Made by a program: the position numbers and the translations under genes
Assembly: GCA_027924585.1 (NCBI GenBank)
Contig: BSBM01000076.1
Span: forward strand, 8,651,001 to 8,715,000
Source: Larix kaempferi
Taxonomy: Eukaryota; Streptophyta; Pinopsida; Pinales; Pinaceae
DNA length: 64,000 nucleotides
Direction of reading: 5' to 3'
The notes under the pieces: generated by a model
What the model was told of the DNA's origin: nothing
The model's input: only the letters and a program-made list of their open reading frames with translations
Database searches by the model: none
Part shown: positions 22,640 through 35,677 of the stretch, one piece after another
Layout: the number at the start of each line of letters is the position of its first letter
How positions within the stretch are numbered: position 1 is the stretch's first letter

Positions 22640-23338
22640 TGGATTATTCTGGCCCTTTGGGCTTCTTTGATGGCGCTGCCCAACAGGGAAGTTGTGGTGT
22701 GGCTGGTATCCTCTTTTTGGATCAAAAGCATCATTGGGAGATGTCTTTCGGTTATGGCAGAGGTAGTAGCACCGGGGCGGAATTACTTGCGGCATGGGGA
22801 TGCTTTTATTGGCTAAGAAGGGTGAGGTGAGTAGTTTAAATGTATATGAAGATTCAACGGTTATTATCATGTGGGCGTCGGGCAATCATAGTCTTCAAGC
22901 TCACTTATTACCTTAATGGAAACAACTCTTTCAGGCATTAAAAGAGGACTCCGGCTGGAAGAGGGATGGGCAAAGATCAGAAAATTCAAAGATTTTAAGC
23001 TCTATGAGGTTACGGATGCCCATATTTACTTGGTGGGCACTATTTTTATTTTTTTACTTTCTGCAATTTTAAGGTACTTGATTTGTAATATGGTATACAC
23101 TTTTGGATTAGATCAGAGGTAGGCTACTCTTTGGAGAGTGAAAATTAATCAATATGTCAGAAGTAAGAATTATGAGGCTGAAAAGATAGGAGATGTAGAA
23201 ACATGGTATTGGTACCACACACTGTTTTATATTTTAGCTGGATCGGCAGATTTGTAATAGTTGGACTTGACATATTGTGTATTTTCTTTGATTCAAACAT
23301 AAATAGCAAGAAGCTCTTTTTCTTTTGGAAAAAAAAAG
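22640..23338 (+). mobile_element. L1-type LINE 3' end (RNase H, 3' UTR, A-tail)
   Basis: The plus strand encodes GFFDGAAQQGSCGVAGILF, SSTGAELLAAWGCF, then after a frameshift near 22825 VYEDSTVIIMWASG and AHLLP. These are the first three RNase H motifs (FDG, AELL, EDST). About 390 bp of 3' UTR-like sequence follows, ending in an A-run at 23329-23338 preceded by TTCTTTTGG. The same ending, TGG plus A-run, marks the next LINE at 26725. This copy is 5'-truncated. Confidence 0.75.
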
Positions 23339-23427
23339 TACGATTTTTGCCAACGCGAAAGGTAGACTTTAGTATAGATTTTATTTATTTTCTATATTTT
23401 TTTTAAATTTAATTTTATCACATTTGA

Positions 23428-23805
23428 TTGATATATAAAGATGATGTAAGCATGGACATATGTGCCCCTAGAGGTTGCAACAAGCTTGAGAGGTCTTCAT
23501 TTTTACTCACCAACAGCTGGGCTCTGCCATCGGTTTTGTCAGTTCAACTCTTCTCCAGAGAAGCAGGTTTGACATTTTCCTTCATCAATGTATATGGTCC
23601 CTACCACCATCGTGAAGCATTCTGGAACCGGTTATTTACAGTCGGACATCTGGAGGCGGACATGATTATCATTGGAGGCGACATGAACTTCACTGTGGGG
23701 GAATCTGAGATCTGGGGTACCCATGCCCAACGAGACCCACTTGCTGATTTTTTCGGTAGGTTATTGGAATCCCATTCCTACATGGACATACTCCCTCGTC
23801 AATGA
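23428..23805 (+). pseudogene. LINE endonuclease (C-terminal half)
   Basis: Encodes SFINVYGPYHHREAFWNRLF, then IIIGGDMNFTVGESE and RDPLADFFGRLLES, matching the VYGP and GGDFN regions of the endonuclease/exonuclease/phosphatase domain that nicks target DNA. The N-terminal catalytic residues are missing. The SDH region falls in the next frame: GELDHRPILLEI near 23860-23890, after a frameshift near 23800. Confidence 0.85.
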
Positions 23806-25480
23806 AGGTATCATTCGATATGCCTCTTCTCTTCAACAATGGCTAGGTGTGGGTGGTGAATTAGACCATCGTCCCATCCTCCTGGAAATTTCCCACAATG
23901 TGAAAAGGTCTCCTGGCCCATTTAAATTTGACCTCAGATGGTTGAAGGAGATAGATTTCCGGGATTTGATTGTTAAGGAATGGGTCCCCTTGGATCGAGA
24001 CTCTGGATTATCGGCTGCAAGTCATTACAATGATAATCTTAGGAATATCAAGACTCTGGTCATTGCATGGATCGAAGAGAAAATAAAGGCTCTTATGAAG
24101 GAAGTATGTTCTTTAGAATGCAATCTGGATGACTATCATGCCAAATACCCCGATGGGTTCACTTCTGTAGAACATAAAATTGATATTCTCTTTAAAGAAA
24201 AGCAGCACAAGGAGATCCTTCTCAATGAAGAGGCCTCGACCCGTCTTCATAGCAGGGCTATATGGATCGAAAAGGGCGATGATAACTCAAAGTTATTTGA
24301 CAAATGTATTAAACATAAAAAGAATATCAATTCCATCTGGGAACTAACGGATGACGAGGGTCGAGTCTATTAAGGACAACAATATTTGTCCAATTTGGGG
24401 ATCAAACATTTCAAGGCTTCATTCTCTCAATCTCATCAACCCTCGGTCCTTCAAATGATGGATTTGATTTCTGAATACCCCCTGATGGTTTCTCCGGATG
24501 ATGTTATTCGTCTTCAAGTTTCGGTTACCATGGAGGAATTGAAGGCGGCCATATCGACCATGAAGAAGGATAAATGCCCGGAACTTGATGGATGGGTTAT
24601 CGAATTCTACGAAGCATTTATGGACATTCTTGAGGTGGACATTCTTGCGGTTATAGAGGAATCGCGTATAAGGGGATGCATTTTGGGAGCCTTCAATTCG
24701 ACGTTTATTGCATTGATCCCCAAGAAGGATAAAGGTGAAACCTTTGCAGACTATAGACCAATTTCTCTCTGTAACTGCATTTATAAGATGACAGCCAAAG
24801 TCATTGCAAACCGGATCAAGGGTATTCTGTCTAGGGGCATCACACAGGAACAACATGCATTTCTCCAAGGGAGACTTATCCATGATGCTATTGGAGTGGC
24901 CCAAGAAGTGTTACACTCTGCAAAAATCAGAAGGGCTTATGACCAGGTCAACTGGATGTATCTGAGATTGAGCCTTTTACAAGCGGGCTTCCCACTTTCA
25001 ACGATCAACTGGATAATGTCATCGGTTCAAACTGTATATTTTGCCATCCTTATCAATGCGACGGCCACGTCCTTCTTCCGACCAGAGAGGGGCCTTCGTC
25101 AAGGGTGCCCTCTGGCACTGCTTCTATTTATTATGGTCGTGGAGGGCTTGAGTCGGGCACTCAATAAGGCTAAAGATGCAGGCAGTTTTCAGGGTTTTAA
25201 ATTCAATTTTGGCTTATGTGTGACCCATCTATTCTTCATGGATGACATCCTAATTTTCTCTGATGGGTCACGAAGGGAAGTGAGCTGCCTTAAAAAAGTA
25301 CTCGATTTGTTTGTCTTAGTTACTGGTATGTCTATCAATTTTCATAAATCTTTTTTTTACCCTATGCATTTGACTGAGGCACAAATAGGTTTGATCTCCC
25401 ATACACTTCCCTTTCCAGTGGCAAATGTTGAGGAGGGACTTTTATATATGGGATATAAGATCACAACCCGGTTGATGGGG
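23806..25480 (+). pseudogene. LINE reverse transcriptase, motif A lost
   Basis: After the endonuclease end (to 24373) a TAA precedes the RT: KKDKCPELDGWVIEFY, FIALIPKKDKGETFADYRPISLCN, KVIANRIKGIL, EQHAFLQGRLIHDAI, then RRAYDQVNW, ERGLRQGCPLALLLF and the catalytic FMDDILIF (about 25237-25260). The segment before RRAYD should carry the motif A aspartate, but the sequence jumps from a HSAK-like stretch straight to RRAYD, so about 12 residues with that aspartate look deleted. The frame drifts after about 25480. Confidence 0.9.
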
Positions 25481-25559
25481 TTTACTCCCCGAAAATTGGT
25501 TACGAGATCCTATGTTCAGCTCGTAATCTCCTGGAGGATTCATGGTGGCACTGGACACT

Positions 25560-26430
25560 ATGGAATATCTACTGTCCACTCAATATTAAAATGTTCGTGT
25601 GGCTCGCCGTTAGGAACAAGATTCTTGTTTGGTCTTTTCTACAAAACAAGATCTACGAGGGACCTAGACGTTGTGCAATGTGTCAAGCTCAGTCCGAATC
25701 AATCGAACATCTCTTCATTGAATGTTCATATATTCTACGGATTTGGCAACTTATACACTTGCTCTCTGGTATGGTATGAACTTTCAATGGAAAGGATCCC
25801 ACATTACTGAGGCTCTTTCTTCATGGCACGAACAACGTATTGAAGGTCAATGGCAAGCACTTCCCTACATCATTATATGGTCGACTTGGAAGCCCAGGAA
25901 CCATGCTATTTTCAAGGAACACTACATCCCCCCAATGTCTATGTTGTACAGAGTTTGTCACTATTGATATATCTTTCCTCGGTGCTAATCCACGAAGGGC
26001 CATAACATATTCAATCGGAAACCATTGATGCTAATATACCATGGTGTTTCTTCGACGGCGCGGCGCTTGGAGACCATTCTGTTGGGGTGTCGGTGGGGTT
26101 ATTTTTCATACTGCACAACGAAGTACCTGTAATGTGGCATCTACAGGGCCATGCACCAACAACAGGGCCGAGTTGTTGAGTTTAAAATACACTCTTTTGA
26201 CGACATTATCTATGCATATCGAACGACTACTAGTAATTGGAGATTCACTCCTTCCCAAAAATGGCGACCTCGGAATATTATGTTGGCAGCCACCATTGAA
26301 GAAGTGGTTAGGATTTCAGGGTTATTTATTTTCATCAATTTTTAACATGTGCACCGGGAGAGGAACCACCAGGCGGATTAACTCTCCAAGATTGGTTTAC
26401 TTCTCGGATCTGGAAATTGGCAAAAATGAG
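25560..26430 (+). pseudogene. LINE zf-RVT and RNase H remnants
   Basis: The zinc region reads MFVWLAVRNKILVWSFLQNK and CAMCQAQSESIEHLFIEC (25591-25740), followed by PYIIIWSTWKPRNHAIF (about 25866-25916). The RNase H part spans 26041-26430: FFDGAA (in the overlapping frame), NNRAELLSLKY, LVIGDSLL and VHRERNHQAD with a stop before the final motif. Frameshifts separate the pieces. Confidence 0.8.
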
Positions 26431-26735
26431 AGCAAGATTAAGATAATATGGAGGAAGACCACCCGGGTCCCATGCCATTTTGAATATATATAAAGTAAAA
26501 TAGATTGTAGTTTACTATATAGTTTTGAAAAGAATGCAATTTCTAAATGAACATGTATGAAGAAATTAAAGAATGTAAAATTCAGACATAGTTTGATGAA
26601 ATATAGAACAATTCAAGAATGTAAACTTTTGACATTTTTTGTCGAATATAGAAGAGGTCTGATAGATAGGTCATGTAAAAATTGTTTTCTTAATACAAAG
26701 TAAACGCAAACATTTTTTCTATGGAAAAAAAAAAC

Positions 26736-28154
26736 AGGCTTGCGATGATAATTGTGAAGTCCAAGTGGTTTATCTTACAGTACCTGAACTATTACTTTTC
26801 TATTTAATGCAAAGTTTGATAAAATAATGAAATTTGCTACTACTTAAAATTTTTTATTAGTCCTTACCAAGGTAGGGAATATAGCAATCTGTTGGTCATA
26901 CATAAACTTTGACATTATATTAATCCTAAAATAAATTCATAATGTTTCTCAATATTTTATAATATTTATGTATTAAATTTAATATTTTGAAAATATAAAT
27001 TATTTTGTTGAATATTTAAAATTTGTTATTTTTATTTTAGGATTGGTTAAAGACTTTGAAGTGGCAAATTACACTTGCTTGGATGTGAAATTGTTTAAAC
27101 AAAATAATAATTTAAATTTAAAAAAAACTAGTTTCTTCCTATTAAAGGTTTCATTAACGCTAATGAATGTTATCATTTTTGTACACTTGTGAAATTGTTT
27201 AAACAAAATAATAATTTGAAAATTGAAAATTAAAAAAAAAAACAACTAATTTAACATGTAATCTTTGTACTAAAGGTTCATTAATGCTAATGAATATTGT
27301 CATTAATGATAAGTACACAATTCTATTAATTATATCATTTTGTGCAATCTACTATATTCACATTAAAATTAATTTCTAATTCTAAAAACTTAATTAATAA
27401 CACATATATTTAAAACACTTTTTATTAAATGATAGTAATTATTTTTTCATTTTAACCTAACAAGTTTTTATAATACATACACAATGTATAAACATATATT
27501 TGTTTTTTTATTAGCATATATAATTTTAATTAATAAGAATATATGAATATAAGTTTCTTTAATATCTTTTTTTTACTTAACACTAATATATATAAACTTT
27601 TGTGGATACACAAACAATATATATTTGTATATGTTTTTATTTTATTTTATTTATATATGTATTTTTAATTAATACAATATATTTGACTTACTTTTATCAG
27701 CATGTAAAATATAATTGCACATTATTATTTATGTTTATTTTTATTTTTACAAAATATATTTTTTAAATATTATACATCTTGAAATTTATAATAATGTACA
27801 TTTAGTTTAATGGTTCTACAAAAAATATATATTTTTTGACATAATATATACTTCAAAATGGTAAGTATAAACACATGCATTTATCATACTTTAATATAAT
27901 TGTATATATCATATTAAAAATATTTAGAATTTTAGTACCACTTTATGCAAAGAAAGTACCTAACTCTTTTAAAAAATAAAATATGAATTAGTTTTTATTA
28001 GTATTTTTAATAACAAATAAGTAACAAAAATAATATCATATATAATTAAAAAAATAATAAAGATATATATCATATCTTAACTATAAACATAAACTTAAGG
28101 TAGGAACTAGCTACTTTACAGCTATTCCTCTTGTTATTATAGTATAATATTTTT
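26736..28154. other. AT-rich non-coding DNA
   Basis: Strongly AT-rich with no gene. It includes two related copies of a roughly 100-bp segment at about 27085-27180 and 27188-27305, each starting TGTGAAATTGTTTAAACAAA and ending in a TTCATTAAYGCTAATGAAT-like part. No element type was recognised. Confidence 0.5.
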
Positions 28155-28535
28155 TATATTTAACCAACATGCTGATACTTCATCAAAACAAGCTTTAGCT
28201 GGTTCAGAAGGACAATTGCACTGGGAAGAATGGCTTGAGAGCAGTCTACAGGACTGTGGGATAGTCGCTTTTATGGACTGTTACTAATTTTGCCGCTAGT
28301 CAGTGATATCTCGGGGGTTTTGACTTATGCTTTCATATTTTTGCTGTTCTGTTAATCAAGAAACAATCTATACTTTTGAGGTTTTTTTTGTATGATCTCA
28401 GAAATCATCATGTTTTGCTCGAGAATGGGCTGGCTGATACTCGATCCATGTATCTTGATTCGTCAGAAGAATCAGTTTTTTTGTACTATTTGATTCATAT
28501 GAATAACAATAGTAGTTTTTTTTCGCTGGAAAAAG
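28155..28535 (+). mobile_element. Very short LINE 3' end
   Basis: The plus strand from about 28161 encodes NQHADTSSKQALAGSEGQ and LHWEEWLES, matching the last RNase H segment (NxxADxLSKxAL...) of the L1-type LINEs in this window. About 300 bp of 3' UTR-like DNA follows, ending TTTTTTTCGCTGGAAAAAG near 28513-28531, like the TGG plus A-run ends of the other copies. This is a heavily 5'-truncated insertion. Confidence 0.55.
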
Positions 28536-28619
28536 TTGTTTGTTCAATTATATATATTATATTATCATGTTGAGAATAATTAATATATAAAATATAAATT
28601 TTGATGAAATATATGATGA

Positions 28620-29285
28620 AAATGATACCATTAATAAATAATTGATTGATTAGATTTTTAAAAATTATTTTTATGTTGATATTTAGATTTTTTAGCATAT
28701 TTTAATATTAAATAAATTATATTTAAAGATATATCCTTAAAATAAGGAATAACATAAAAATCTATAAGATATTTTAATAGAAAAATAAGATATCATTAAT
28801 TAGATTTTTTAAAATTATTTTTATGTTAATATTTAGATTTTTTCCCCATATTTTAATATTAAATAAATTATATTTAAAAATAAATAATTAAAATAAGGAA
28901 TAACATGCTAATGTATTTTAAACATTTAATGCATAATTTGTTTGATAAAATAAATGTTGATAATGAAAGTAAAATTTTAATAAAATAGAGAACTTTTTTC
29001 ATTAAGAATAAAAAAGTACAATACTTCATCATACAACTTGTTTTTCATGAGCTCATTCTTAATCAAATAACGACCAGATCCAAAAAGAACAAAAATACTA
29101 AGAAAAACCATTTAAAATAAATAATTGATAAATTAAATTAAATAAATTTCTATTTTTATTTATTTCTATATTGATGTTTAGAATTTTTAATACATTTTAA
29201 TATTAAATAAATCATATTTAAAATTTGCCATGCGTTTAGACTTTTTCCTTAAATTTATATAATTAAAGTAAGGAATATATATTAT
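28620..29285. repeat. Three diverged tandem AT-rich repeats
   Basis: Three related segments (about 28630-28755, 28790-28905 and 29130-29280) each carry the order TTTTTATGTTRATATTTAGA, CATATTTTAATATTAAATAA, ATATTTAAA and AAAATAAGGAATA. The third is the most diverged and separated. They carry no coding sequence. Confidence 0.7.
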
Positions 29286-29614
29286 TTAAAACGAGAAGTT
29301 TGGTGTATGTCAAATGTATTTAAAATATTGTAAAAATGTTTGTTAATTGAATACTAAAAATATGTTTACAAAATTGCGATTTCAATTATCTTCTTAATAT
29401 AATTTGTTTAAATGTATTTGTTGCTTATGAGAAATGATAGAAGTTAAAGTTAATAACATTATATAAAAAAGAAATTTTTAAACTAGGATGAGATTAATAT
29501 ATAACCATTGAGCAACTTTGCAAATGGCTTTGATAGGTTTTTGTCAATGTTGATTATTGTATTTGATTTAGGTGCTTCCTTATGTTTTTGTAATTATATT
29601 AAGTTCAAAAGAAA

Positions 29615-29720
29615 ATGAAGAAAGGTGTATGATTTAGTTAAGAGATATGGCTTTTTTTAATGAGACTATGAAGAAAGGTGTATGACTTAGTTAAGAGATA
29701 TGGCTCCTTTTAATGAGACT
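29615..29720. repeat. Two-copy tandem repeat, 53 bp
   Basis: Units at 29615-29667 and 29668-29720 begin ATGAAGAAAGGTGTATG and differ at a few positions. Confidence 0.85.
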
Positions 29721-32700
29721 ATAAAAACTAATAAAGAACAAAATAGAGAATTCAAATTCAAATTTGATCTAATATGGGTTTTTCTTGAGTGATAGCCTTG
29801 AGACATTTGTCATTGTGATGAACTCCATAAATCACGTAAGTACTAAATATGGAGATTGAATTTAGGCTTATTGGGCACAAAAATAACTCCTCAATGTCAA
29901 ACAACACTTGTGGAATCACAAAGTATGCAAAACATAGTCAATATTTGAGTAAGTTAAGTAATTGGAAAAACATGTATAACATAGACTTGAGGGCTAGTAA
30001 TGTATGGAGCCATATGAAAAATGTATCAGTTAGTTAAAGCTAATGGAGTGATAGCCTATGGGGTGATGGAGTCAAAACTCACATGATTTTTCTAATTTTC
30101 ATGATATAAATGTTATTCTCACCTTAAGGCGTTGTTCAACTTGGGAGGAGTAGAATTTGGGGGGAATCTTTATTGACAAAGATTATGAGTTCAATCTCTA
30201 ATTGAATGTGATCGTCTTCCATATTAAAGCTTTGAATATTGATTTTCTAACATGCATAAAACTTAAAACATGACTGTATTGTATATATTTTTTAAAGATG
30301 AAAATGGAGTTGAAGGTGTAGTTGAATGCTAAGTTAACCTAGGTGTTTCTATGCTATAAAAAATTCCTTATAACGATTTTGATAAAAGCCTATGAAGCTT
30401 CAATTCTTTATATATTAGTTCTCATATATCTAAGCATGCATGAACTCACATGTCTTACGAACTCATTTTATTAAGAAAATTTGAGAATTTAATAATATAT
30501 TTTGTTTGACATTTAATTTTAAAGGTAAATAACAATATCCTAGATTGATGTTAATTGGGTCATCTTAGTAGTTGTTGGATGGAGTGTTTTCATCCCCACC
30601 TAGGTTCTATTTTGGCAAGTAGTTCAAGCACTGGTGCATTCCCCATTGCTTTTATGTATAGAGTTTTCTCATGTTTTTTTAATTATATAGTGTCTTTATT
30701 TATGACAACATTTGGAATTGACTATGAATCATAAATGTTCTTGGGATTTATGTAGGGAATAGATTATACTTGCATTTTAACTACAATTTCAATCTTCTTT
30801 TGGGATAGAGCGCCAAAATGTTCTTCTCTTCTTGTGTTGGGTCCCTCTAATTGAGCTTAAATTAACTCAATTAGATTTAAATTAGCGTATCATTGTGTGG
30901 GATTCTAATGCACATGTAAGTAAACTAGTTTTTTATTCTTCATATGATGAAATCTAGTTAGTCAACTATTTAAGGGCATATTTTATGGTGGAGTTGTTAA
31001 ACTATAAATATATGTGTCGATGGAACACATGGCTCTAGAAATAAGAAAAAAAACATTAGAAATGTGCTCCATATGGAAAGATCAACATCACCTTAAAAAA
31101 AGAGACTTAAACTTCGTCTTCTTTTTTATAATCCTTTCCTAGACCATAGGGTGTCTCCCTGAACTTCAAGACTGTGAAGCTATCCAAGACAAGTTGTTGA
31201 AGAAATAGATTCCTTTTGACATGGAATGATCTGCAAGATAAGGACCAAAATTAGCCATCAAAGAAAATTCCTTGTGTATGAATGCATATAGAAAAAAAAT
31301 TGATGCCTTCAAAGTTGACAAATAGAAATTTGACTTGAAGAAGATACGGTAATTTTACTAATGTCCAACTAATGACCACAAAAGTAGGTCAAAGGGACTG
31401 CTAAGTACAATGATGACATTACAAAGCGGGAGTACCAAACGATCTCCTTTAAAAGACAAGATGTATGAAGCATCATATGTGAGTTGGCTGGAGTATGTAA
31501 AACCATCAACCGTAATCGCAAGCCCAAAATTCAGCAATGGGGAGGAGATGTGCAGGAGGAGAAGATCCATGAGCACCTAGATCTACTATGGAGTAGAACT
31601 ATCTCTCCCAACATCCAAGGCTGAATGAAGAAAACTCAATAAAATATGTTTCCCAAAGAAGAAGAAGAACTGGTGAGAGGCCCAAACTATCCATTGCACC
31701 GCTGTCTGGAGGATTTCACTCATCGTTTAGGCCTAGGTGATCTCGTTCGTCTCCCACGGGGGGATCTGATATGGTTTTGTTGCTAAGAAATTGTGAAACA
31801 CTTGAATATAGAACTAGAAGAAATAAAAGGATGTTAGAAAAATTATTTCGAGCCAAAGAAAAAAATAATTAGGCTAGGTACAACCATTAGAAAAAGGTTG
31901 TTAAAGTTTCCTTCAAGCAATATTGTTACACAACTTCACTTGAATTGTAAGGCCCATGATGCATATCATACTTCATCCTTTTTCATGTACATTTGGGGAT
32001 GCTAATTTAACTATACTTTGAATCACTAACCAAACATGAAAGGACATTGGAACGCATTAACATAGGCTCGAAGATCAAAATTTTAATCACACATATTTTC
32101 CTTTCATGGTATAACAACAATTTCTAAGTTCAAAACAACCTAGTAACAATGGTCCAGGGACATTGCCACCACATGGCTCTTATTAATATATGAACATTAA
32201 GAGGATTTTGATAATTGCTTTTATAAAATGATTTAATTCTTCAAAGAGGTTAAATCCGTAGAGCCTTAATGACTCAAAACCTAGTGTAGGTTTAATCAGA
32301 GGTTATATTATTAGTAACATATGTTTTAATAAGATTAATACAAGGTTAACTTAATTGTTGTTGGATCTATAAATACGGGATTGGGCTATTTGATTAGAGG
32401 ATGTTTTTGGATATGAAGAACACGGTTAAATTCATCGTTCTTTACCTATAAATACAAGGTTGGACTATTTGATTGGAGAATATTTTTTGGATATGAAGAA
32501 TTGAAAGAATTTTCTACATATTATCTTTCATCTTTCAATATATATATATATAAAGTTGTTCATGTATGAAGTTTTTGCATCTGTGGTAGGAATACATGGT
32601 TAGTGAGTTGGTCAATTTATCAACCTAATGTAGATTGTGAAAGTTGATTCTATTTGTTCACTATTTTTCTCTAATTTTACTTGAACAATGAATACGTGTA

Positions 32701-34522
32701 GTTAATTTTAGTTTTGTTTGAATTGAATTGATTTACCATTGTTGACTCATTAGCTTTTTGCATAAAATCACAAGATGATGGATAGACTCCAGACAACTCA
32801 AGTATATTCTTGTGAGCTCACTAACATCATGAACTAAACAAGTCCTTTTGGGGCCCACTATTGCTAAGTCAATGTTGTAAAAATAGTCATATTTAATTTT
32901 GAGTTTTTCTTAGTTTGTTTCTATTGATTCAATCTAGTTTCCCTTACCCATTCTACAAGTTGTGCTTGTATGTTTATATAAATTTGTTGTGTCACTACAA
33001 AACACAAAAGCAGATAGTCCTCTTCTTTCCTCATTCTTCAGTTACCACACTTCATTTTTGCATAATATTTAACAAATTTTCTTTTTATATTTTCAATTTT
33101 GCAATCTACTTCTAAACTTAGGATAGAGTTCATTTATTGTTCCTACATTAGATTCCAATTCAATATTTTCAATTCCACATTTTACTTGCACACTTAGAAT
33201 AGTTTCATATACAGTTTTAGATTATATTTCATTATTCCAATTTCAATTTTGTGTTCATAATTTAGAAGTGCCATATAACCAAGTAAATTCAGATGGGAAA
33301 CCCTCTTCATGAACAAATTCTATAATCCTAAACTCTATGTTATTAATACAAGTGTTTAAGCCCTTATTACATACAAGATATGATAACATAAAGACCTAAG
33401 ACTAGACCATGATTACAAAATTGTGAACTTGCATACAAAATTGATCATGGGCATAGAGTATATAAATAATAAAGATGTTATAGTTAGGTGAACTACAAAC
33501 ATTGACCTCCAACAAGACCAATAAATTGATGACCTATTTGTTGATGTGTTGCTCTACTAACTTGGACATCTTTGTGTTCCTCAAGGGAAATCATGATGAT
33601 GTATAATCTAGTAAGCACACTACTTCAAGGTTGTATGCCATTTAGGCATCAACTAAAAACTTGCAACACTTCAAAGAATAGTTAAGAAAAAATCAAGTCT
33701 TCTTAGTACTTTCGAGTCAAAAATCTTCTTAGCCCTGCGGTCAGTCCAAGTTAACCTTGTCCCAAGTCTAACTTTTTGTAAGTGAGTCAAATTTCCTAGA
33801 ACAAAGTCAAACCCATGAGTAACTCGTACACCATTCGTTTCGAAAGATTCCAACCCATATGTAGATAGAAAAAGTCACCAACATCAAATATAAATGTAAG
33901 AAAAGTAAAGAAACCCTCTCTTTTTAAATATTTTCTATTTCCATTTTTTGTGGGGACTTCATTGAGAATGAATCAAACTTGTACACTTTGACCACATTAA
34001 ATTGAGTTTTTAAAATTGCTTCAAACACATTTTTATTAGCCATCAATGCCATAAAAATTTGAGTCTTGCATAAAGTCCTACATACAACATCACTCAGGTG
34101 ACTAATATGAAAATTGGTATGTACACAACCCTTCTTGTACTAATTCCATGTCCATGGGAGTCAACAAATGTTGACTTTTATCAATCTACCAAACACAAAC
34201 ATGATTATGTCTATAATGTTCTTGATTGATTTTCTATAAGGGGCATCATGGTTGCTTGCAACAACATTGTCACAACACTAGATATTACCAATATATTCTT
34301 TGTTCATGTTTGGTCACACTTTGTTCTCTTGATGTCCATTGTGCTTAATGAAAACCTCAAGTTTAGTCACTTTTTGAAAATATCGGTGGCCCCTCCTTGC
34401 CACCCAAATTGATATATTTACTTTTCATCCACAATCAAATGGTTAGACATCCAATGTAACACTTGTTCATTTGTTACACATGTACAATCATGGTTGCATC
34501 TCTAATAGATAGTTGATTTGTA
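29721..34522. other. Non-coding DNA, no gene recognised
   Basis: AT-rich with only short open frames and no recognisable family. Two related copies of a segment starting CTATAAATACRRGRTTGG lie at about 32367-32420 and 32446-32500; their TATAAATA boxes suggest a decayed LTR promoter. A TA dinucleotide run lies near 32537-32552. Confidence 0.4.
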
Positions 34523-34607
34523 ACTTGCCTACAATCATTGTAGGCAAGTTTCTTGAAATTGATATGCAATTGTAGGCAAGTTTCATTTCAGGCAACTTGC
34601 CTACAAT
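34523..34607. repeat. Inverted-repeat cluster, four 13-bp arms
   Basis: ACTTGCCTACAAT occurs at 34523-34535 and 34595-34607; its exact reverse complement ATTGTAGGCAAGT occurs at 34537-34549 and 34569-34581. The first pair can form a tight hairpin. The cluster lies about 60 bp before the left target duplication of the chromovirus, so it is probably in the pre-insertion DNA. Confidence 0.85.
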
Positions 34608-34669
34608 AGACCTCTCCACAACTCTATAAGTCACAAACCATTCCATATTTGTTTGTGTATCCAAAATCT

Positions 34670-35020
34670 TGTTAAGTCCTAAATGTGGGCACATTTCCCC
34701 TTATATGGGTCACATTATATTAGTTATGATGTCGGCTTGGTCCATTGGTTGTATTTATCATTAGTATGGTTATATTAGTTACGTCGGCTTGGTTTAGTTA
34801 GTTGTAATTGTATCTCTTAGTCTCCTATATATAGGAAGGATACATTTTCATTTGGATTATCATGTATTGTCTTGTCTTGTGTACTTAGTACATTGTATAA
34901 GGAGATTTCCCCCTAGAAGAGGCTTGATATTCATTTATTTTCTTCATTAAATTCATGGATTACTGTTTCTGGTCTATTTCTTCTCTTCTCGTGCTCTTTT
35001 TGGAATTTTTTTTCATAACA
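34670..35020 (+). repeat. 5' LTR of the chromovirus
   Basis: 351 bp, beginning TGTTAAGTCCT and ending CATAACA (TG...CA). A palindromic CTATATATAG at 34825-34834 is the likely TATA box. It matches the 3' LTR along its whole length. Confidence 0.95.
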
Positions 35021-35022
35021 TT

Positions 35023-35034
35023 TCATATCAGAGC
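35023..35034 (+). other. Primer binding site, tRNA-iMet type, degenerate
   Basis: Reads TCATATCAGAGC, matching 10 of 12 bases of the standard TGGTATCAGAGC site, two bases after the 5' LTR. Confidence 0.8.
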
Positions 35035-35677
35035 TCTTTCCTCGGGACTGGTTTCTGCAAAACAAGTCATCTTGGAATTTTCACTATAATTCTTTTTATA
35101 AAAGGTTTCAGAAAGTGAGACTAAAAACCATCTAGAAAATAGTTCGATATATCTATGGTAATATTTTCAGATCTTGAGCCATTACAGGTTTAGAGATATT
35201 TTTGGTGGAATATAGGGTTTCGGACTAGTCTAAAACATGTGTTCTAGGAAAAACGGTCATATATGGAGCATGAGAGATTAAAATTGAGTGAGACCTGTTG
35301 TAGAATAAAGAAGACAGACCAAAGTATTTGTGGTATATTTTTCAGACTCAAATACAAAATATTGGATACGTGGTAGGCCGTACAATTCCACCCTTATGAA
35401 AGGACAAAAAATAAGAAGTGTTGGGATATTTGTAAGAAATTTTTACTGGCACATCAAAATTAGGTCATACCCAAGGAATTGGAAATAGGACACATTAGGC
35501 TACAATAGGACACATTTCCATACCCAGAGGAGCTAAAAATTCAAATATACCTCAGTTCCAAGTCGACTAGTAAACAATCTCCAAATCAGGGTTTGAAAAA
35601 GGTACGCCATTTTAAATTTGAATAACTTTGAGTAGAATGATCTATTTGAGTTGAACCATATGGTGTGATATCTATTT

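Larger units (their letters stand above)
23428..26735 (+). mobile_element. L1-type LINE, nearly complete ORF2, dead
   Basis: About 3.3 kb covering, in order, the C-terminal half of the AP-type endonuclease, reverse transcriptase, zf-RVT and RNase H, then a 3' UTR and an A-run (about 26725-26734). The N-terminal half of the endonuclease is missing, as expected of a 5'-truncated LINE insertion. Frameshifts occur near 23800 and 25480 and beyond, with a TAA at 24371-24373. It lies about 90 bp after the tail of the previous LINE, in the same orientation. Confidence 0.9.

Noticed and set aside
24419-24904. 161-codon minus-strand open frame
   Set aside because: It is the antisense shadow of the LINE reverse transcriptase.
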